Of a stretch of DNA of 64,000 nt, positions 19,056 to 28,922 are shown one piece after another (position 1 is the first letter of the stretch; every line of letters begins with the position of its first letter). The stretch is taken from assembly GCF_001642995.1 (NCBI RefSeq), contig NZ_LOHS01000021.1, forward strand, positions 16,804-80,803, written 5' to 3'. The notes beneath the pieces were generated by a model that saw nothing but the letters and a program-made list of their open reading frames with translations, did not search any database and was not told where the DNA came from. Both the position numbers and the translations under genes were made by a program. This DNA is from Streptomyces jeddahensis. Lineage in GTDB: Bacteria; Actinomycetota; Actinomycetes; Streptomycetales; Streptomycetaceae.

Positions 19056-19949
19056 CTAACGCGCCGCGGCTCGGGCGAGGTGATCGAGCGTCGCCGCCAC
19101 CGCCGGCACCTGGGCCAGATCCGGCAGCGTGAGCGCGACGATCTCGCGCCGCACCGAGGGCTCGACCGCCACCGCCCGCACCCCCTTCGGGCGTACGGAT
19201 TCCAGTGCGAGCTCGGGCAGTACGGCCACTCCGAGACCGGCCCCGACCAGCCCGACCACCGCCGGATAGTCGTCGGTGGCGAAGTCGATGCGGGGCTCGA
19301 AGCCCGCGCTCCGGCAGACCTCGACCAGCTGCCGCCGGCAGCGCGGGCAGCCCGCGATCCACGGCTCGTCGGCGAGCTCTCCGATGGCGAGCGCCTGCGA
19401 CCCGGCGAGCCGGTGGCCGTGCGGGACGAGGCAGACGAGCCGGTCGGCGAGCAGGGGGCGCACCACCAGGTCGTCCCACTCCCCGGCACCGGCACCCTCG
19501 TAGCGGAACGCTAGCGTCACATCGCAGTCGCCCTCGCGGAGCATCTCGACCGAGCGCGGCGGTTCGGCCTCCACCAGGGAGACACGGGTGCCGGGGTGTG
19601 CGGCGCGCAGCGCGGCCAGCGCGGAGGGCACGAGCGTGGAGCTGCCGCTGGGAAAGGAGACGAGCCGGACGCGGCCGGCCCGCAGGCCCGCGATGGCGGC
19701 GATCTCCTCCTCGGCCGCGGTGAGGCCGGCGAGGATGGTCGTGGCGTGCCGGACCAGTGCCTCGCCCGCCTGCGTGAGCCGCATCTCGCGGCCCGTGCGG
19801 ATCAGCAGCGGCGTACCGGTGGAGGATTCGAGGGCCTTCATCTGCTGGCTGACCGCGGGCTGGGTGCAGCCGAGCTCGCGGGCCGCCGCCGAGAAGGAGC
19901 CCGTGACGGCCACGGCGCGCAGGACACGGAGATGACGGGCCTCGATCAC
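19056..19949 (-). CDS. LysR-family transcriptional regulator
   Basis: A 297-residue LysR-type regulator. The N-terminal winged helix-turn-helix (about 1-62, containing GSFSAAARELGCTQPAVSQQMKALE) binds DNA, and residues about 90-290 form the periplasmic-binding-protein-like effector domain. The start is a GTG at 19949. It is transcribed away from the multicopper oxidase / short-chain dehydrogenase pair, with about 180 bp between the starts. LysR regulators often control the divergent neighbour, so these genes are its likely targets; this is inference from position only. The effector is unknown. Confidence 0.9.
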   Translation of the reverse strand: MIEARHLRVLRAVAVTGSFSAAARELGCTQPAVSQQMKALESSTGTPLLIRTGREMRLTQAGEALVRHATTILAGLTAAEEEIAAIAGLRAGRVRLVSFPSGSSTLVPSALAALRAAHPGTRVSLVEAEPPRSVEMLREGDCDVTLAFRYEGAGAGEWDDLVVRPLLADRLVCLVPHGHRLAGSQALAIGELADEPWIAGCPRCRRQLVEVCRSAGFEPRIDFATDDYPAVVGLVGAGLGVAVLPELALESVRPKGVRAVAVEPSVRREIVALTLPDLAQVPAVAATLDHLARAAAR

Positions 19950-20130
19950 CCCTCGAGCATAAGCGTTACTTGGGGGAGACCCGGCATTTTACGACGCGGA
20001 CTTTACGTGCACCTGCCTGGCGGGCCTTCCCGGAAGAGATTGGGTTCGGGGGTGTATGAGGGTTGAGTCGGGGGTCGATGGGGGGCCGTCCCCGATGCCC
20101 TGGGGGCAGGCGCGCGGCGAGTCTCGTCGT

Positions 20131-21657
20131 ATGTCCCGCTTCAAGCGCGTCCTCATCATTCTCGTCTCGGCCGTCACCGCCCTGGCGCTGGCCGTCGGCG
20201 GGCTGTTCCTGTGGCTGTGGAACAGCGCCGGCGTGAGCACGGTCGGCAAGGAGTCGTTCGGCAACGAGCTGGCGATACCCCCGCTGGCGCAGTCCCAGGT
20301 CGCCAAGGACGGTACTCGCGTGTTCGACCTGCGGATGCAGGCGGGCGAGACCGAGTTCAGGGACGGGCAGAGCACCAGCACCTGGGGGTTCAACGGCGCC
20401 TATCTCGGGCCGACGCTGCGTGCCGAGCGCGGGGAGAAGGTCCGCGTGCGGATCCGCAACGGCCTCGACGAGGCCTCGACCGTGCACTGGCACGGCATGC
20501 ACCTGCCCGCCGAGATGGACGGCGGTCCCCACCAGATGGTGGAGGCGGGCGGCAGCTGGTCCCCGCACTGGACGGTCGACCAGCCTGCGGCGACCCTCTG
20601 GTACCACCCGCATCCCCACGGCGCGACCGAGAAGCATGTGCAGCGCGGTCTGGCCGGGATGTTCATCCTCGACGACGAGAGGTCCGAGCGGCTGGCGCTG
20701 CCGAAGAGGTACGGGGTCGACGACCTGCCCGTGATCGTGCAGGACGTGACGTTCGACGGGGCGACGTTCGACCACGGCCGCGGGCTGATGCAGAACGCGG
20801 GCTTCCTCGGCGAGAGGACCTTGGTCAACGGCACGCTCAGCCCGTACCAAGAAGTCCGCGACGAGCTCGTACGGCTGCGGCTGCTCAACGCGTCGACCGC
20901 CCGCACGTACGACTTCGGCTTGTCCGACGGTCGTGCCTTCTCGCTCGTCGGTACGGACGGCGGGCTGCTGGAGCGGCCGGCGCGGATGGAGCGGGTGCAG
21001 CTGTCGCCGGGTGAGCGGGCGGAGATCGTGGTGCGGATGAAGCCGGGCGAGCGGACCGTGCTGCGCAGCTTCCCGCAGGGCAACTACGGGGACGCGTGGC
21101 AGCGGCGGTTCAACGGCGGCGGCGACTCCTTCGACGTACTGCAGCTGCGGGCCGCCGAACGGCTGCGCCCCTCACCCGCACTCCCCGCCCGGCTGGGCGA
21201 GTTGGAGGTGCCGGCCGGCGACGACGCGGTGCGGGCGCGGCACTTCGATCTGGAACGGACCGGGATCAACGGCCGTCCGATGGACATGGGCCGGGTGGAC
21301 GAGACCGTCACCCGCGGTACGACCGAGGTCTGGACCCTGCGCAGCGACGACGGCATGCCGCACAACTTCCACGTGCACGACGTGCAGTTCCGGGTGCTGG
21401 AGGTGAACGGCGAGGCCCCGCCGCCCCGTCTGCGCGGGCCCAAGGACACGGTGTTCGTGCCGCACGGCACGACCGTGAAGCTCGCCATGCGGTTCGACGG
21501 TCCGGCAGATCCGGACAGCCCGTACATGTACCACTGCCATCTGCTCTACCACGAGGACGAGGGAATGATGGGGCAGTTCGTGGTGGTCGAGAAGGGGCAG
21601 CGGGCGGGCGCCCCGGCCGGTGAGGCAGGTGCACCGCCCGGCGAGCACCGCCACTGA
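20131..21657 (+). CDS. Membrane-anchored multicopper oxidase
   Basis: A roughly 508-residue multicopper oxidase expected to work outside the membrane, oxidising metals or phenolics and reducing oxygen to water. An N-terminal membrane segment (RVLIILVSAVTALALAVGGLFLWLW) is followed by cupredoxin domains holding all four copper motifs: HWHGMH, WYHPHPHG, HNFHVHD and the type-1 region YHCHLLYHEDEGMM with its axial Met. The C-terminus ends in a short His-containing tail. The layout is CotA/CueO-like; the physiological substrate is unknown. The ATG at 20131 puts the anchor directly at the N-terminus. An ATG at 20095 with a G-rich leader could add 12 residues. The dehydrogenase gene follows after 20 bp. 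Confidence 0.88.
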   Translation: MSRFKRVLIILVSAVTALALAVGGLFLWLWNSAGVSTVGKESFGNELAIPPLAQSQVAKDGTRVFDLRMQAGETEFRDGQSTSTWGFNGAYLGPTLRAERGEKVRVRIRNGLDEASTVHWHGMHLPAEMDGGPHQMVEAGGSWSPHWTVDQPAATLWYHPHPHGATEKHVQRGLAGMFILDDERSERLALPKRYGVDDLPVIVQDVTFDGATFDHGRGLMQNAGFLGERTLVNGTLSPYQEVRDELVRLRLLNASTARTYDFGLSDGRAFSLVGTDGGLLERPARMERVQLSPGERAEIVVRMKPGERTVLRSFPQGNYGDAWQRRFNGGGDSFDVLQLRAAERLRPSPALPARLGELEVPAGDDAVRARHFDLERTGINGRPMDMGRVDETVTRGTTEVWTLRSDDGMPHNFHVHDVQFRVLEVNGEAPPPRLRGPKDTVFVPHGTTVKLAMRFDGPADPDSPYMYHCHLLYHEDEGMMGQFVVVEKGQRAGAPAGEAGAPPGEHRH

Positions 21658-21677
21658 GTGGTCACTAGCCTTGATCC

Positions 21678-22451
21678 ATGACAACGGCTCTGATTACGGG
21701 ATCCACGGCGGGCATCGGCGCCGCCTTCGCGCGGCGTCTCGCCGCAGACGGCCGCAACCTGGTCCTGGTGGCGCGCGACACCAAGCGGCTGCGCGAACAG
21801 GCCACCGAGTTGCACGACCGGCACGGCATCGAGGCGGAGGTGCTGACGGCGGACCTCGCGACGGAGGACGGCATCGAGGCGGTCGCCAGGCGCCTGAAGG
21901 ACCCCAGGAGCCCCGTCGACCTGCTGGTCAACAACGCGGGCTTCGGCAACAAGGGCCGCTATCTGGACGTCTCCATGGCCGACGAGCTGACGATGCTCAA
22001 GGTGCACTGCGAGGCGGTGCTCCGGCTGACGTCGGCGGCGGCGGAGGCGATGCGGGAGCGCGGCCGGGGCGCCGTGATCAACGTCGCCTCGGTGGCGGCG
22101 TTCGTGCCGCGCGGGACGTACGGGGCGTCGAAGGCGTGGGTCGTGCAGTTCACGCAGGGTGCGGCGAAGGACCTGGCCGGCTCGGGCGTACGGCTGATGG
22201 CGCTGTGCCCCGGCTTCGTACGGACCGAGTTCCACCAGCGTGCCGGGATGAGCACGGACAGCATCCCGAAGTGGATGTGGCTGGACGCGGACAAGCTGGT
22301 CACGGCCGCACTGGCCGATCTGTCCCGCGGCAAGACGCTGTCGGTTCCGGACCCGCGGTACAAGGCGCTGATGGGGCTGGTGAAGGTGGCCCCGCGGTCG
22401 CTGGTGGGCGGGATCTCCTCGAAGACGGGGCGGAAGTACGGGCCCCAGTGA
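21678..22451 (+). CDS. Short-chain dehydrogenase/reductase
   Basis: A 257-residue SDR-family NAD(P)-dependent oxidoreductase. It has the cofactor motif TGSTAGIGAAFA at the N-terminus, NNAG at about residue 90, and the active-site YGASK segment. The arginine-rich region after the first strands suggests NADP(H). The second half, with PGFVRTEF and a C-terminal GRKYGPQ tail, resembles the DltE/YqjQ-like branch of classical SDRs that act on lipids or ketones. Substrate unknown. It lies 20 bp downstream of the multicopper oxidase and is probably co-transcribed with it. Confidence 0.9.
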   Translation: MTTALITGSTAGIGAAFARRLAADGRNLVLVARDTKRLREQATELHDRHGIEAEVLTADLATEDGIEAVARRLKDPRSPVDLLVNNAGFGNKGRYLDVSMADELTMLKVHCEAVLRLTSAAAEAMRERGRGAVINVASVAAFVPRGTYGASKAWVVQFTQGAAKDLAGSGVRLMALCPGFVRTEFHQRAGMSTDSIPKWMWLDADKLVTAALADLSRGKTLSVPDPRYKALMGLVKVAPRSLVGGISSKTGRKYGPQ

Positions 22452-22588
22452 CCTTCGCCTCCGGGAGGACTCGGCGAATCCCGCTCCGTTGAATCTGGGG
22501 CGTCGACCGAATTACGCAAACCCGATCGAATCGGATTTTTCACTAAAATGGTGGCATCCCACCGGGCCCGAGCACTTCGGGAGGCGCC

Positions 22589-23287
22589 ATGACGTTCGTC
22601 CAGCTCATTGACTGCAAGACGAGCAGATTCGACGAGATGAACCGGCTCATGGACACATGGGTCGAGCAGACCAAGGGCAAGCGGACCGCCTCGCACAGCA
22701 TCATCGGCAAGGACCGGTCCGATGACTCGCACTTCATCGAGATCGTCGAGTTCCCGTCGTACGAGGACGCGATGAGGAACTCGAACCTCCCGGAGACGGA
22801 CCGGATCTTCCGGGAGATGGTGGCCCTCTGCGACGAGATGCCGACGTTCACGGACCTGGACATCATCCGGGACGAGCAGCTCTACAAGGACACCTGCCGC
22901 AGGTTCTTCGAGACGATCGCGACGAAGGGCGACCTTCCACCGCTCGACGGATTCCTTACGGAGAACTACCACGACCACGATCCGTCCTTCGAGCAGGACA
23001 ACATCGGGATGGACGCGGTCCGCCGCGAGATAGAGATGTGGCGGGGCGGCTTCGACTCCACGTTCACCATTGACGACCAGCTCGCCGAGGGCGACCGGGT
23101 CTGCACCCGCTGGACCTGGAACGCCACCCACAACGGCGAGTTCATGGGGATTCCGGCCAGCAACAAGCAGGTCACCATGACCGGCACGACCATCCACCGG
23201 TGCCGCGAGGACGGCAAGATCGTCGAGGGCTGGTGGCAGTACGACAGGCTGGGCCTGATGGGGCAGCTGGAGGCACTGGAGATGTAG
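22589..23287 (+). CDS. Two-domain protein: ABM-like plus SnoaL-like (ester cyclase)
   Basis: A 232-residue protein of two small folds. Residues 1 to about 100 (MTFVQLIDCKTSRFDEMNRL through DLDIIRDE) look like a dimeric alpha/beta barrel of the antibiotic biosynthesis monooxygenase type. Residues about 105-232 form a SnoaL/NTF2-like domain (YHDHDPSFEQDNIG, then FTIDDQLAEGDRVCTRWTWNATHNGEFMGIP). SnoaL proteins include polyketide cyclases and many proteins of unknown role annotated as ester cyclase. No polyketide genes are nearby, so a general role is more likely. The ATG has GGGAGGCGCC upstream. It ends before a strong bidirectional terminator shared with groEL. Confidence 0.8.
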   Translation: MTFVQLIDCKTSRFDEMNRLMDTWVEQTKGKRTASHSIIGKDRSDDSHFIEIVEFPSYEDAMRNSNLPETDRIFREMVALCDEMPTFTDLDIIRDEQLYKDTCRRFFETIATKGDLPPLDGFLTENYHDHDPSFEQDNIGMDAVRREIEMWRGGFDSTFTIDDQLAEGDRVCTRWTWNATHNGEFMGIPASNKQVTMTGTTIHRCREDGKIVEGWWQYDRLGLMGQLEALEM

Positions 23288-23341
23288 CAAACGGCGGATA
23301 CAGCCGCGGGGCACAGCCGTCGACGACCAGCCATCGAAACG

Positions 23342-23376
23342 GGAAGGTCCCGTTCCCTGAGGGAACGGGACCTTCC
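23342..23376. terminator. Strong bidirectional terminator
   Basis: A perfect 16-bp stem, GGAAGGTCCCGTTCCC with its complement and loop TGA, between convergent groEL and the SnoaL-like gene. It is followed by TTCG on the plus strand. Confidence 0.85.
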
Positions 23377-23421
23377 TTCGTCGTCAGCCGACGTGACGTC
23401 AGCGGGCGCGCCCGCGGGACG

Positions 23422-25059
<1,638 letters not shown>

Positions 25060-25159
25060 TCAGCCCTCTCGGAACTCGTATGAAAGAACTGCGCCCCTCG
25101 CCGCCCGGCGTCAGCGGGGTGGCCAGGGGCGCAGCTCACAAAGCAAATGTGCGGGTGAA

Positions 25160-25468
25160 TTACTTCTCGATGATCGCGAGGACGTCGCGCGCCGAGAGGA
25201 CGAGGTACTCCTCGCCGTTGTACTTCACCTCGGTGCCGCCGTACTTGCTGTACAGCACGATGTCGCCGGTCTTCACGTCGAGCGGAAGGCGCTCGCCGTT
25301 CTCGAAGCGGCCCGGGCCCACGGCCAGGACGACGCCCTCCTGGGGCTTCTCCTTGGCGGTGTCCGGGATGACCAGGCCAGAGGCCGTGGTCTGCTCGGCG
25401 TCCAGCGGCTGGACCACGATGCGGTCCTCGAGCGGCTTGATGGCAACCTTGGAGCTGGCGGTCGTCAC
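25160..25468 (-). CDS. groES: Co-chaperonin GroES
   Basis: A 102-residue GroES, the lid of the GroEL cage. It begins [18 protein letters not shown], has the mobile loop around [18 protein letters not shown] and ends VLAIIEK. The length is typical. The ATG has GGGGGAGGTCGG upstream. It is the first gene of the groES-groEL1 operon. Confidence 0.98.
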   Translation of the reverse strand: MTTASSKVAIKPLEDRIVVQPLDAEQTTASGLVIPDTAKEKPQEGVVLAVGPGRFENGERLPLDVKTGDIVLYSKYGGTEVKYNGEEYLVLSARDVLAIIEK

Positions 25469-25565
25469 GATCCGACCTCCCCCTTCGGAGATCTCACGGG
25501 GTTAACTGTCTGAGGTGGCGACCAGGTCGATCCGTCGTCGCGGGTGCCGGACCTGCCCGTCGCTA

Positions 25566-25592
25566 TTGGCACTCTCCAGGGGGGAGTGCCAG
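25566..25592. promoter_or_regulatory. CIRCE operator 1 (HrcA)
   Basis: TTGGCACTC, nine bases, GAGTGCCAG: a near-consensus CIRCE inverted repeat about 100 bp upstream of groES. HrcA is expected to repress the operon here outside heat stress. Confidence 0.9.
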
Positions 25593-25612
25593 AGCTGAGA
25601 CTATGACCGCGA

Positions 25613-25639
25613 TTAGCACTCGGTCAAGCGGAGTGCCAA
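25613..25639. promoter_or_regulatory. CIRCE operator 2 (HrcA)
   Basis: TTAGCACTC, nine bases, GAGTGCCAA: a second CIRCE site, centred 47 bp upstream of the first and matching the consensus better. Confidence 0.9.
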
Positions 25640-25751
25640 CGCGGCGCAGACAACGCCGGGAATCGCTCTCATGGGGTGGTTACGGGACGTGCGTACGAAT
25701 CCGGCGCCGCGGCCGGTGCGGCTTCCGCCGGAGACAGGGCGCGAACTCCCG

Positions 25752-27551
25752 TCAGAGGTAGTCCTCCAGCCTGGCCACGGCATATCCCTTGGCGGTGATC
25801 ACCTTCATGACGTACCGGATCATGTCGGGCATCGTGCCGTTCCAGTCGGCGCGGCCCCGGAAGTGCGTGAGGATGATGTCGCCGGGGTGGAGGTCCCGGT
25901 CCCCGTCCCGCCAGTCCATGCGGTCCGGGAAGGCCTCGGCGTTCCACAGCGGAACGGCCTTGATGCCGCAGGACTTGGCGGCGCGCAGCGTGTCCCGGTT
26001 GTAGTTGCCGTAGGGCGGGCGGAAGACGGTGGGGCGCCGGCCGTACTGCTCCTCGATGACGTCCTGCATGCCGCAGATCTCGCGCCGCTGCTCGGCGTAC
26101 GAGAGGCCGGGCAGGTACGGGTGGTCGAGGGTGTGGTTGTTCAGCGTGACACCGAGCTGCTGCATCTCGCCGAAGTAGCCGTAGTCCTTCTTCACGAGGT
26201 AGTCGCTGAGGAAGGCGGTGTACGGGATGCGCAGCTCGCTCATCATCCTCAGCAGCGCCGGGTCCTTCTCGGCGCCGTCGTCGATGGTGAGGAAGACGAC
26301 CTTGTCCGTCGTGGGGACGGTCGTGAAGACGGGCGGCAGACCCTCGCCGTCCGTGACCTCGAAGCCCGGGCGAGTCTCGATCTCCGGCTTGACGGCGGGC
26401 GGGGCCGGGGCCTGCAGCGGCACCCTGTCCAGTCCCCAGCGCTTCGCGGCGGCGACCCGGGCGGCCTGCGAGTCGATCAGCCGCTGCGCGTACGCGTCGA
26501 GGGCACGGGCGGGCGGGGCCTGGAGGTGGGGGCCAGGGCCGGGATGGGGCCCGGGGCGGGAGACGGCCTCCGGGCGGGAACCGGCAGCGGAGCCGGAGTC
26601 GCCGCAGCCCGAGGCGATGGCGGCGACGGCGAGTACGGCGAGGCAGACCCGGAGGGGGCCTCGCCGCAGTCGCGTACGCCGTGACGGCCCTGGCAGCGGC
26701 CTGTGCCCGACCCGGTCGCCGGGCGCACCCTGGGGCGACCGCTGCGGGACGTGCGTGCCGCGGCCCTGACACGACCCGGCGGCCTGCCGCGTCGCCGTGA
26801 CCTTGCCCCGCCGAGCCGCCCATCCCGACCGAGCGGACTGCACCCGCTCAGCGGCCCGGCCCGACCGAGCGGACTGCACCCGCTCTGCGGCCCGCCCCGA
26901 CCCAGGGGACTGCACCCGCTCAGCGGCCCGGCCCGACCGAGCGGGCTGCAGCCGCTCAGCGACCCGGCCCGACTCAGCGGCCCGCTGGTCGGCCTGGAGG
27001 CGCCCGCCGACCTGCGCCCGCACCGCGGCCTCCCCTCGCCCGCCGACCTGCGCCCGCACTGCGGCCTCCCCTCGCCTGTCGGCATGTGCTAGCCCGGCGA
27101 CCGCCCCTCCCCAGGCGACATCCGCCCGCCGTTCAGCATCTCCCCGCACGGCGGCCGGTCCTCGCCCGTCGGCCCGCATTCGCACGGCGGCCGGTCCTCG
27201 CCCGTCGGCCCCTGGTCGCCCAAGGGCCGCCCCTCCCCCCTCGGCCCGCACGCCCCGGCCGACCTGCACTCTCTCCGCGACGATCCCTGCCCCGTCGACA
27301 TCCGTCCGCATGGCGGCCGCCGCGCCCCCGCCGACATCTCCCCGCCCGCCAGCCGCTCCTCGTCGATCAGCGCGCACTTGCTCGGCAGCCGCCCCTCGCC
27401 GGTCGGCCACCCTTCCCCGGTCCGTCTGCGCTCGCCCGTTGGCCTCTGCTCGGTCGTCGGCCTCCGCTCGGTCGGCGTGTCGTCGGCGCGCGCCCGTCCT
27501 CCCGTGCGCGGAGTCTCGAGGGATCTTGTCTTTTTGTCGCATTTGATGCAT
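25752..27551 (-). CDS. NodB-type polysaccharide deacetylase; long repetitive N-terminus uncertain
   Basis: The C-terminal 200 residues are a clear carbohydrate esterase family 4 domain that removes N- or O-acetyl groups from cell-wall or other glycans: TIDDGAEKD (metal Asp pair), NNHTLDH (metal His pair), FRPPYGNYN and LTHF. Before it is a lipoprotein-type segment (LAVLAVAAIASGCGDSG, Cys near residue 313), so the domain lies outside the membrane. No ATG or GTG with a ribosome site lies just upstream of that segment. The frame stays open back to an ATG at 27551 with AGGA nine bases before it, giving 599 residues, of which about 290 would be Arg/Ala/Gly-rich 12-residue repeats rich in rare CGA codons. 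The domain is certain; the start is doubtful. Confidence 0.6.
   Translation of the reverse strand: MHQMRQKDKIPRDSAHGRTGARRRHADRAEADDRAEANGRAQTDRGRVADRRGAAAEQVRADRRGAAGGRGDVGGGAAAAMRTDVDGAGIVAERVQVGRGVRAEGGGAALGRPGADGRGPAAVRMRADGRGPAAVRGDAERRADVAWGGAVAGLAHADRRGEAAVRAQVGGRGEAAVRAQVGGRLQADQRAAESGRVAERLQPARSGRAAERVQSPGSGRAAERVQSARSGRAAERVQSARSGWAARRGKVTATRQAAGSCQGRGTHVPQRSPQGAPGDRVGHRPLPGPSRRTRLRRGPLRVCLAVLAVAAIASGCGDSGSAAGSRPEAVSRPGPHPGPGPHLQAPPARALDAYAQRLIDSQAARVAAAKRWGLDRVPLQAPAPPAVKPEIETRPGFEVTDGEGLPPVFTTVPTTDKVVFLTIDDGAEKDPALLRMMSELRIPYTAFLSDYLVKKDYGYFGEMQQLGVTLNNHTLDHPYLPGLSYAEQRREICGMQDVIEEQYGRRPTVFRPPYGNYNRDTLRAAKSCGIKAVPLWNAEAFPDRMDWRDGDRDLHPGDIILTHFRGRADWNGTMPDMIRYVMKVITAKGYAVARLEDYL
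26820..27215. repeat. 36-bp minisatellite
   Basis: At least three blocks of imperfect tandem repeats, all with a 36-bp period: GAGCGGACTG-type units starting at 26831, 26867, 26903 and 26939; GCCCGCCGACCTGCG-type units at 27001 and 27037; and GCACGGCGGCCGGTCCTCG-type units at 27145 and 27181. As the period is 12 codons, every reading frame shows a 12-residue repeat. Confidence 0.85.
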
Positions 27552-27641
27552 GGCGTCGCATCCTGTCAGCGGCGTCGGCGCGCGGCGGGCCGACACCGCC
27601 GCCGGGCGCGCGCCATCCACCGGCTGGCCCACAATGGGCCG

Positions 27642-28847
27642 GTGAACGACCGTGCTCCCGCCGCCTCCGCCGACTCCGTGTCCGCCTTCTCCGCGCTGCT
27701 CACCGACGAGGGACGCGCCCTCCTCGACGAGGTGCGCGACATCGACCCGGCTCAGGAGCTGACCGTGGCGACACGGCTGCGCCGTGAGCACCCCGCCGCG
27801 CTGGTCTCGGCGGCCATCGGGCAAGCACGGCTGCGGCAGCGCGCTGCGGCGAAGTTCGGCGCGGCGGACGCGGGCCGGATGTTCTTCACGCCGAACGGCG
27901 TGGAGCAGTCGACGCGCGCGTCGGTCGCGACGTACCGCGCCGGCCGGTTCGCCGACCTGGGCGTCCGCAGCGTCGCCGACCTGTGCTCCGGGATCGGCGG
28001 TGACGCGATCGCGCTGGCCCGCGCGGGCATCTCGGTGCTGGCCGTCGACCGGGACCCGCTGACGTGCGCGGTCGCCCGGGCGAACGCCGAGACGCTCGGC
28101 CTCGGCGGGCTGATCGAGGTGCGGGAGGCCGACGTCACGGAGGTGGACACCGGGTCGTACGACGCGGTGTTCGTTGATCCTGCGCGGCGCGGCGGACGCG
28201 GGCGTGTATTTGATCCTGAGGCGTACTCGCCGCCGCTCTCCTGGGCCGTCGGTGCGGCCCGCACGGCGCCCCGCGCCGCGCTGAAGATCGCGCCGGGCAT
28301 CCCTCACGAGACGATCCCCGCCGACGCCGAGGCGGAGTGGATCTCGGACCACGGGGACGTGAAGGAGGCGGTCCTGTGGTTCGGCACGGAGCCCGGCACG
28401 GTCCGGGCGACCCTGCTGCCAGGACCGCGCTCGCTGACGGGCCGCGGGCTGCCCGATCCGGCGGTACGGCCCGTCGGCCGCTACCTCTACGAGCCGGACG
28501 GCGCCGTCATCCGCGCGCACCTGGTCGCCGAGGTCGCCGAGGACGTCGGCGGCGGACTGATCGACGAGACCATCGCCTACGTCACCGCGGACGAGCTGCG
28601 CCCCACCCCGTACGCCGCCGCCTACGACATCACCGACCAGCTCCCGTTCAACGTGAAGCGGCTGAAGGCGCTGCTGCGGGAGCGCGGGGTCGGCATCCTG
28701 ACCGTCAAGAAGCGGGGGTCCGCCGTCGAACCGGAGGAGTTGCGGCGGAAGGTGAGGCCGCAGGGCCCGAACTCGGCGACGGTCTTCCTCACGCGGGTAG
28801 CGGGGGCGCCGACCATGCTGGTCGGGCACCCGGCGGCGACCGGATAG
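27642..28847 (+). CDS. Class I SAM methyltransferase with THUMP-like domain
   Basis: A 401-residue protein. The central Rossmann methyltransferase domain has the SAM motif VADLCSGIGGDAIALA (about residues 107-122) and a VFVDPARR segment in the position of the catalytic loop. The C-terminal part, with YDITDQLPFNVKRLKALL and GILTVKKRGSAVEPEELRRKV, matches the THUMP-like domain seen in a conserved bacterial family. Such proteins are predicted RNA methyltransferases; the target is unknown. The GTG at 27642 is the only sensible start, since the nearby ATG at 27634 runs into a stop. It is divergent from the deacetylase. Confidence 0.87.
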   Translation: MNDRAPAASADSVSAFSALLTDEGRALLDEVRDIDPAQELTVATRLRREHPAALVSAAIGQARLRQRAAAKFGAADAGRMFFTPNGVEQSTRASVATYRAGRFADLGVRSVADLCSGIGGDAIALARAGISVLAVDRDPLTCAVARANAETLGLGGLIEVREADVTEVDTGSYDAVFVDPARRGGRGRVFDPEAYSPPLSWAVGAARTAPRAALKIAPGIPHETIPADAEAEWISDHGDVKEAVLWFGTEPGTVRATLLPGPRSLTGRGLPDPAVRPVGRYLYEPDGAVIRAHLVAEVAEDVGGGLIDETIAYVTADELRPTPYAAAYDITDQLPFNVKRLKALLRERGVGILTVKKRGSAVEPEELRRKVRPQGPNSATVFLTRVAGAPTMLVGHPAATG

Positions 28848-28922
28848 GGCCGTAAGGGCCCTGCCCGCGGCCGCCGACGGTCCCGGTGCGGCCTCGACGG
28901 CGGCCTCAGCGCCGCGGTGGCC

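Noticed and set aside
26820..27215. 36-bp repeats as a CRISPR array
   Set aside because: The units are contiguous and diverged with no unique spacers, and no cas genes are near; this is a minisatellite.
25752..28829. Extending the deacetylase frame to the full open stretch (1025 codons)
   Set aside because: The part beyond 27551 is antisense to the methyltransferase, which has clear SAM and THUMP-like motifs.
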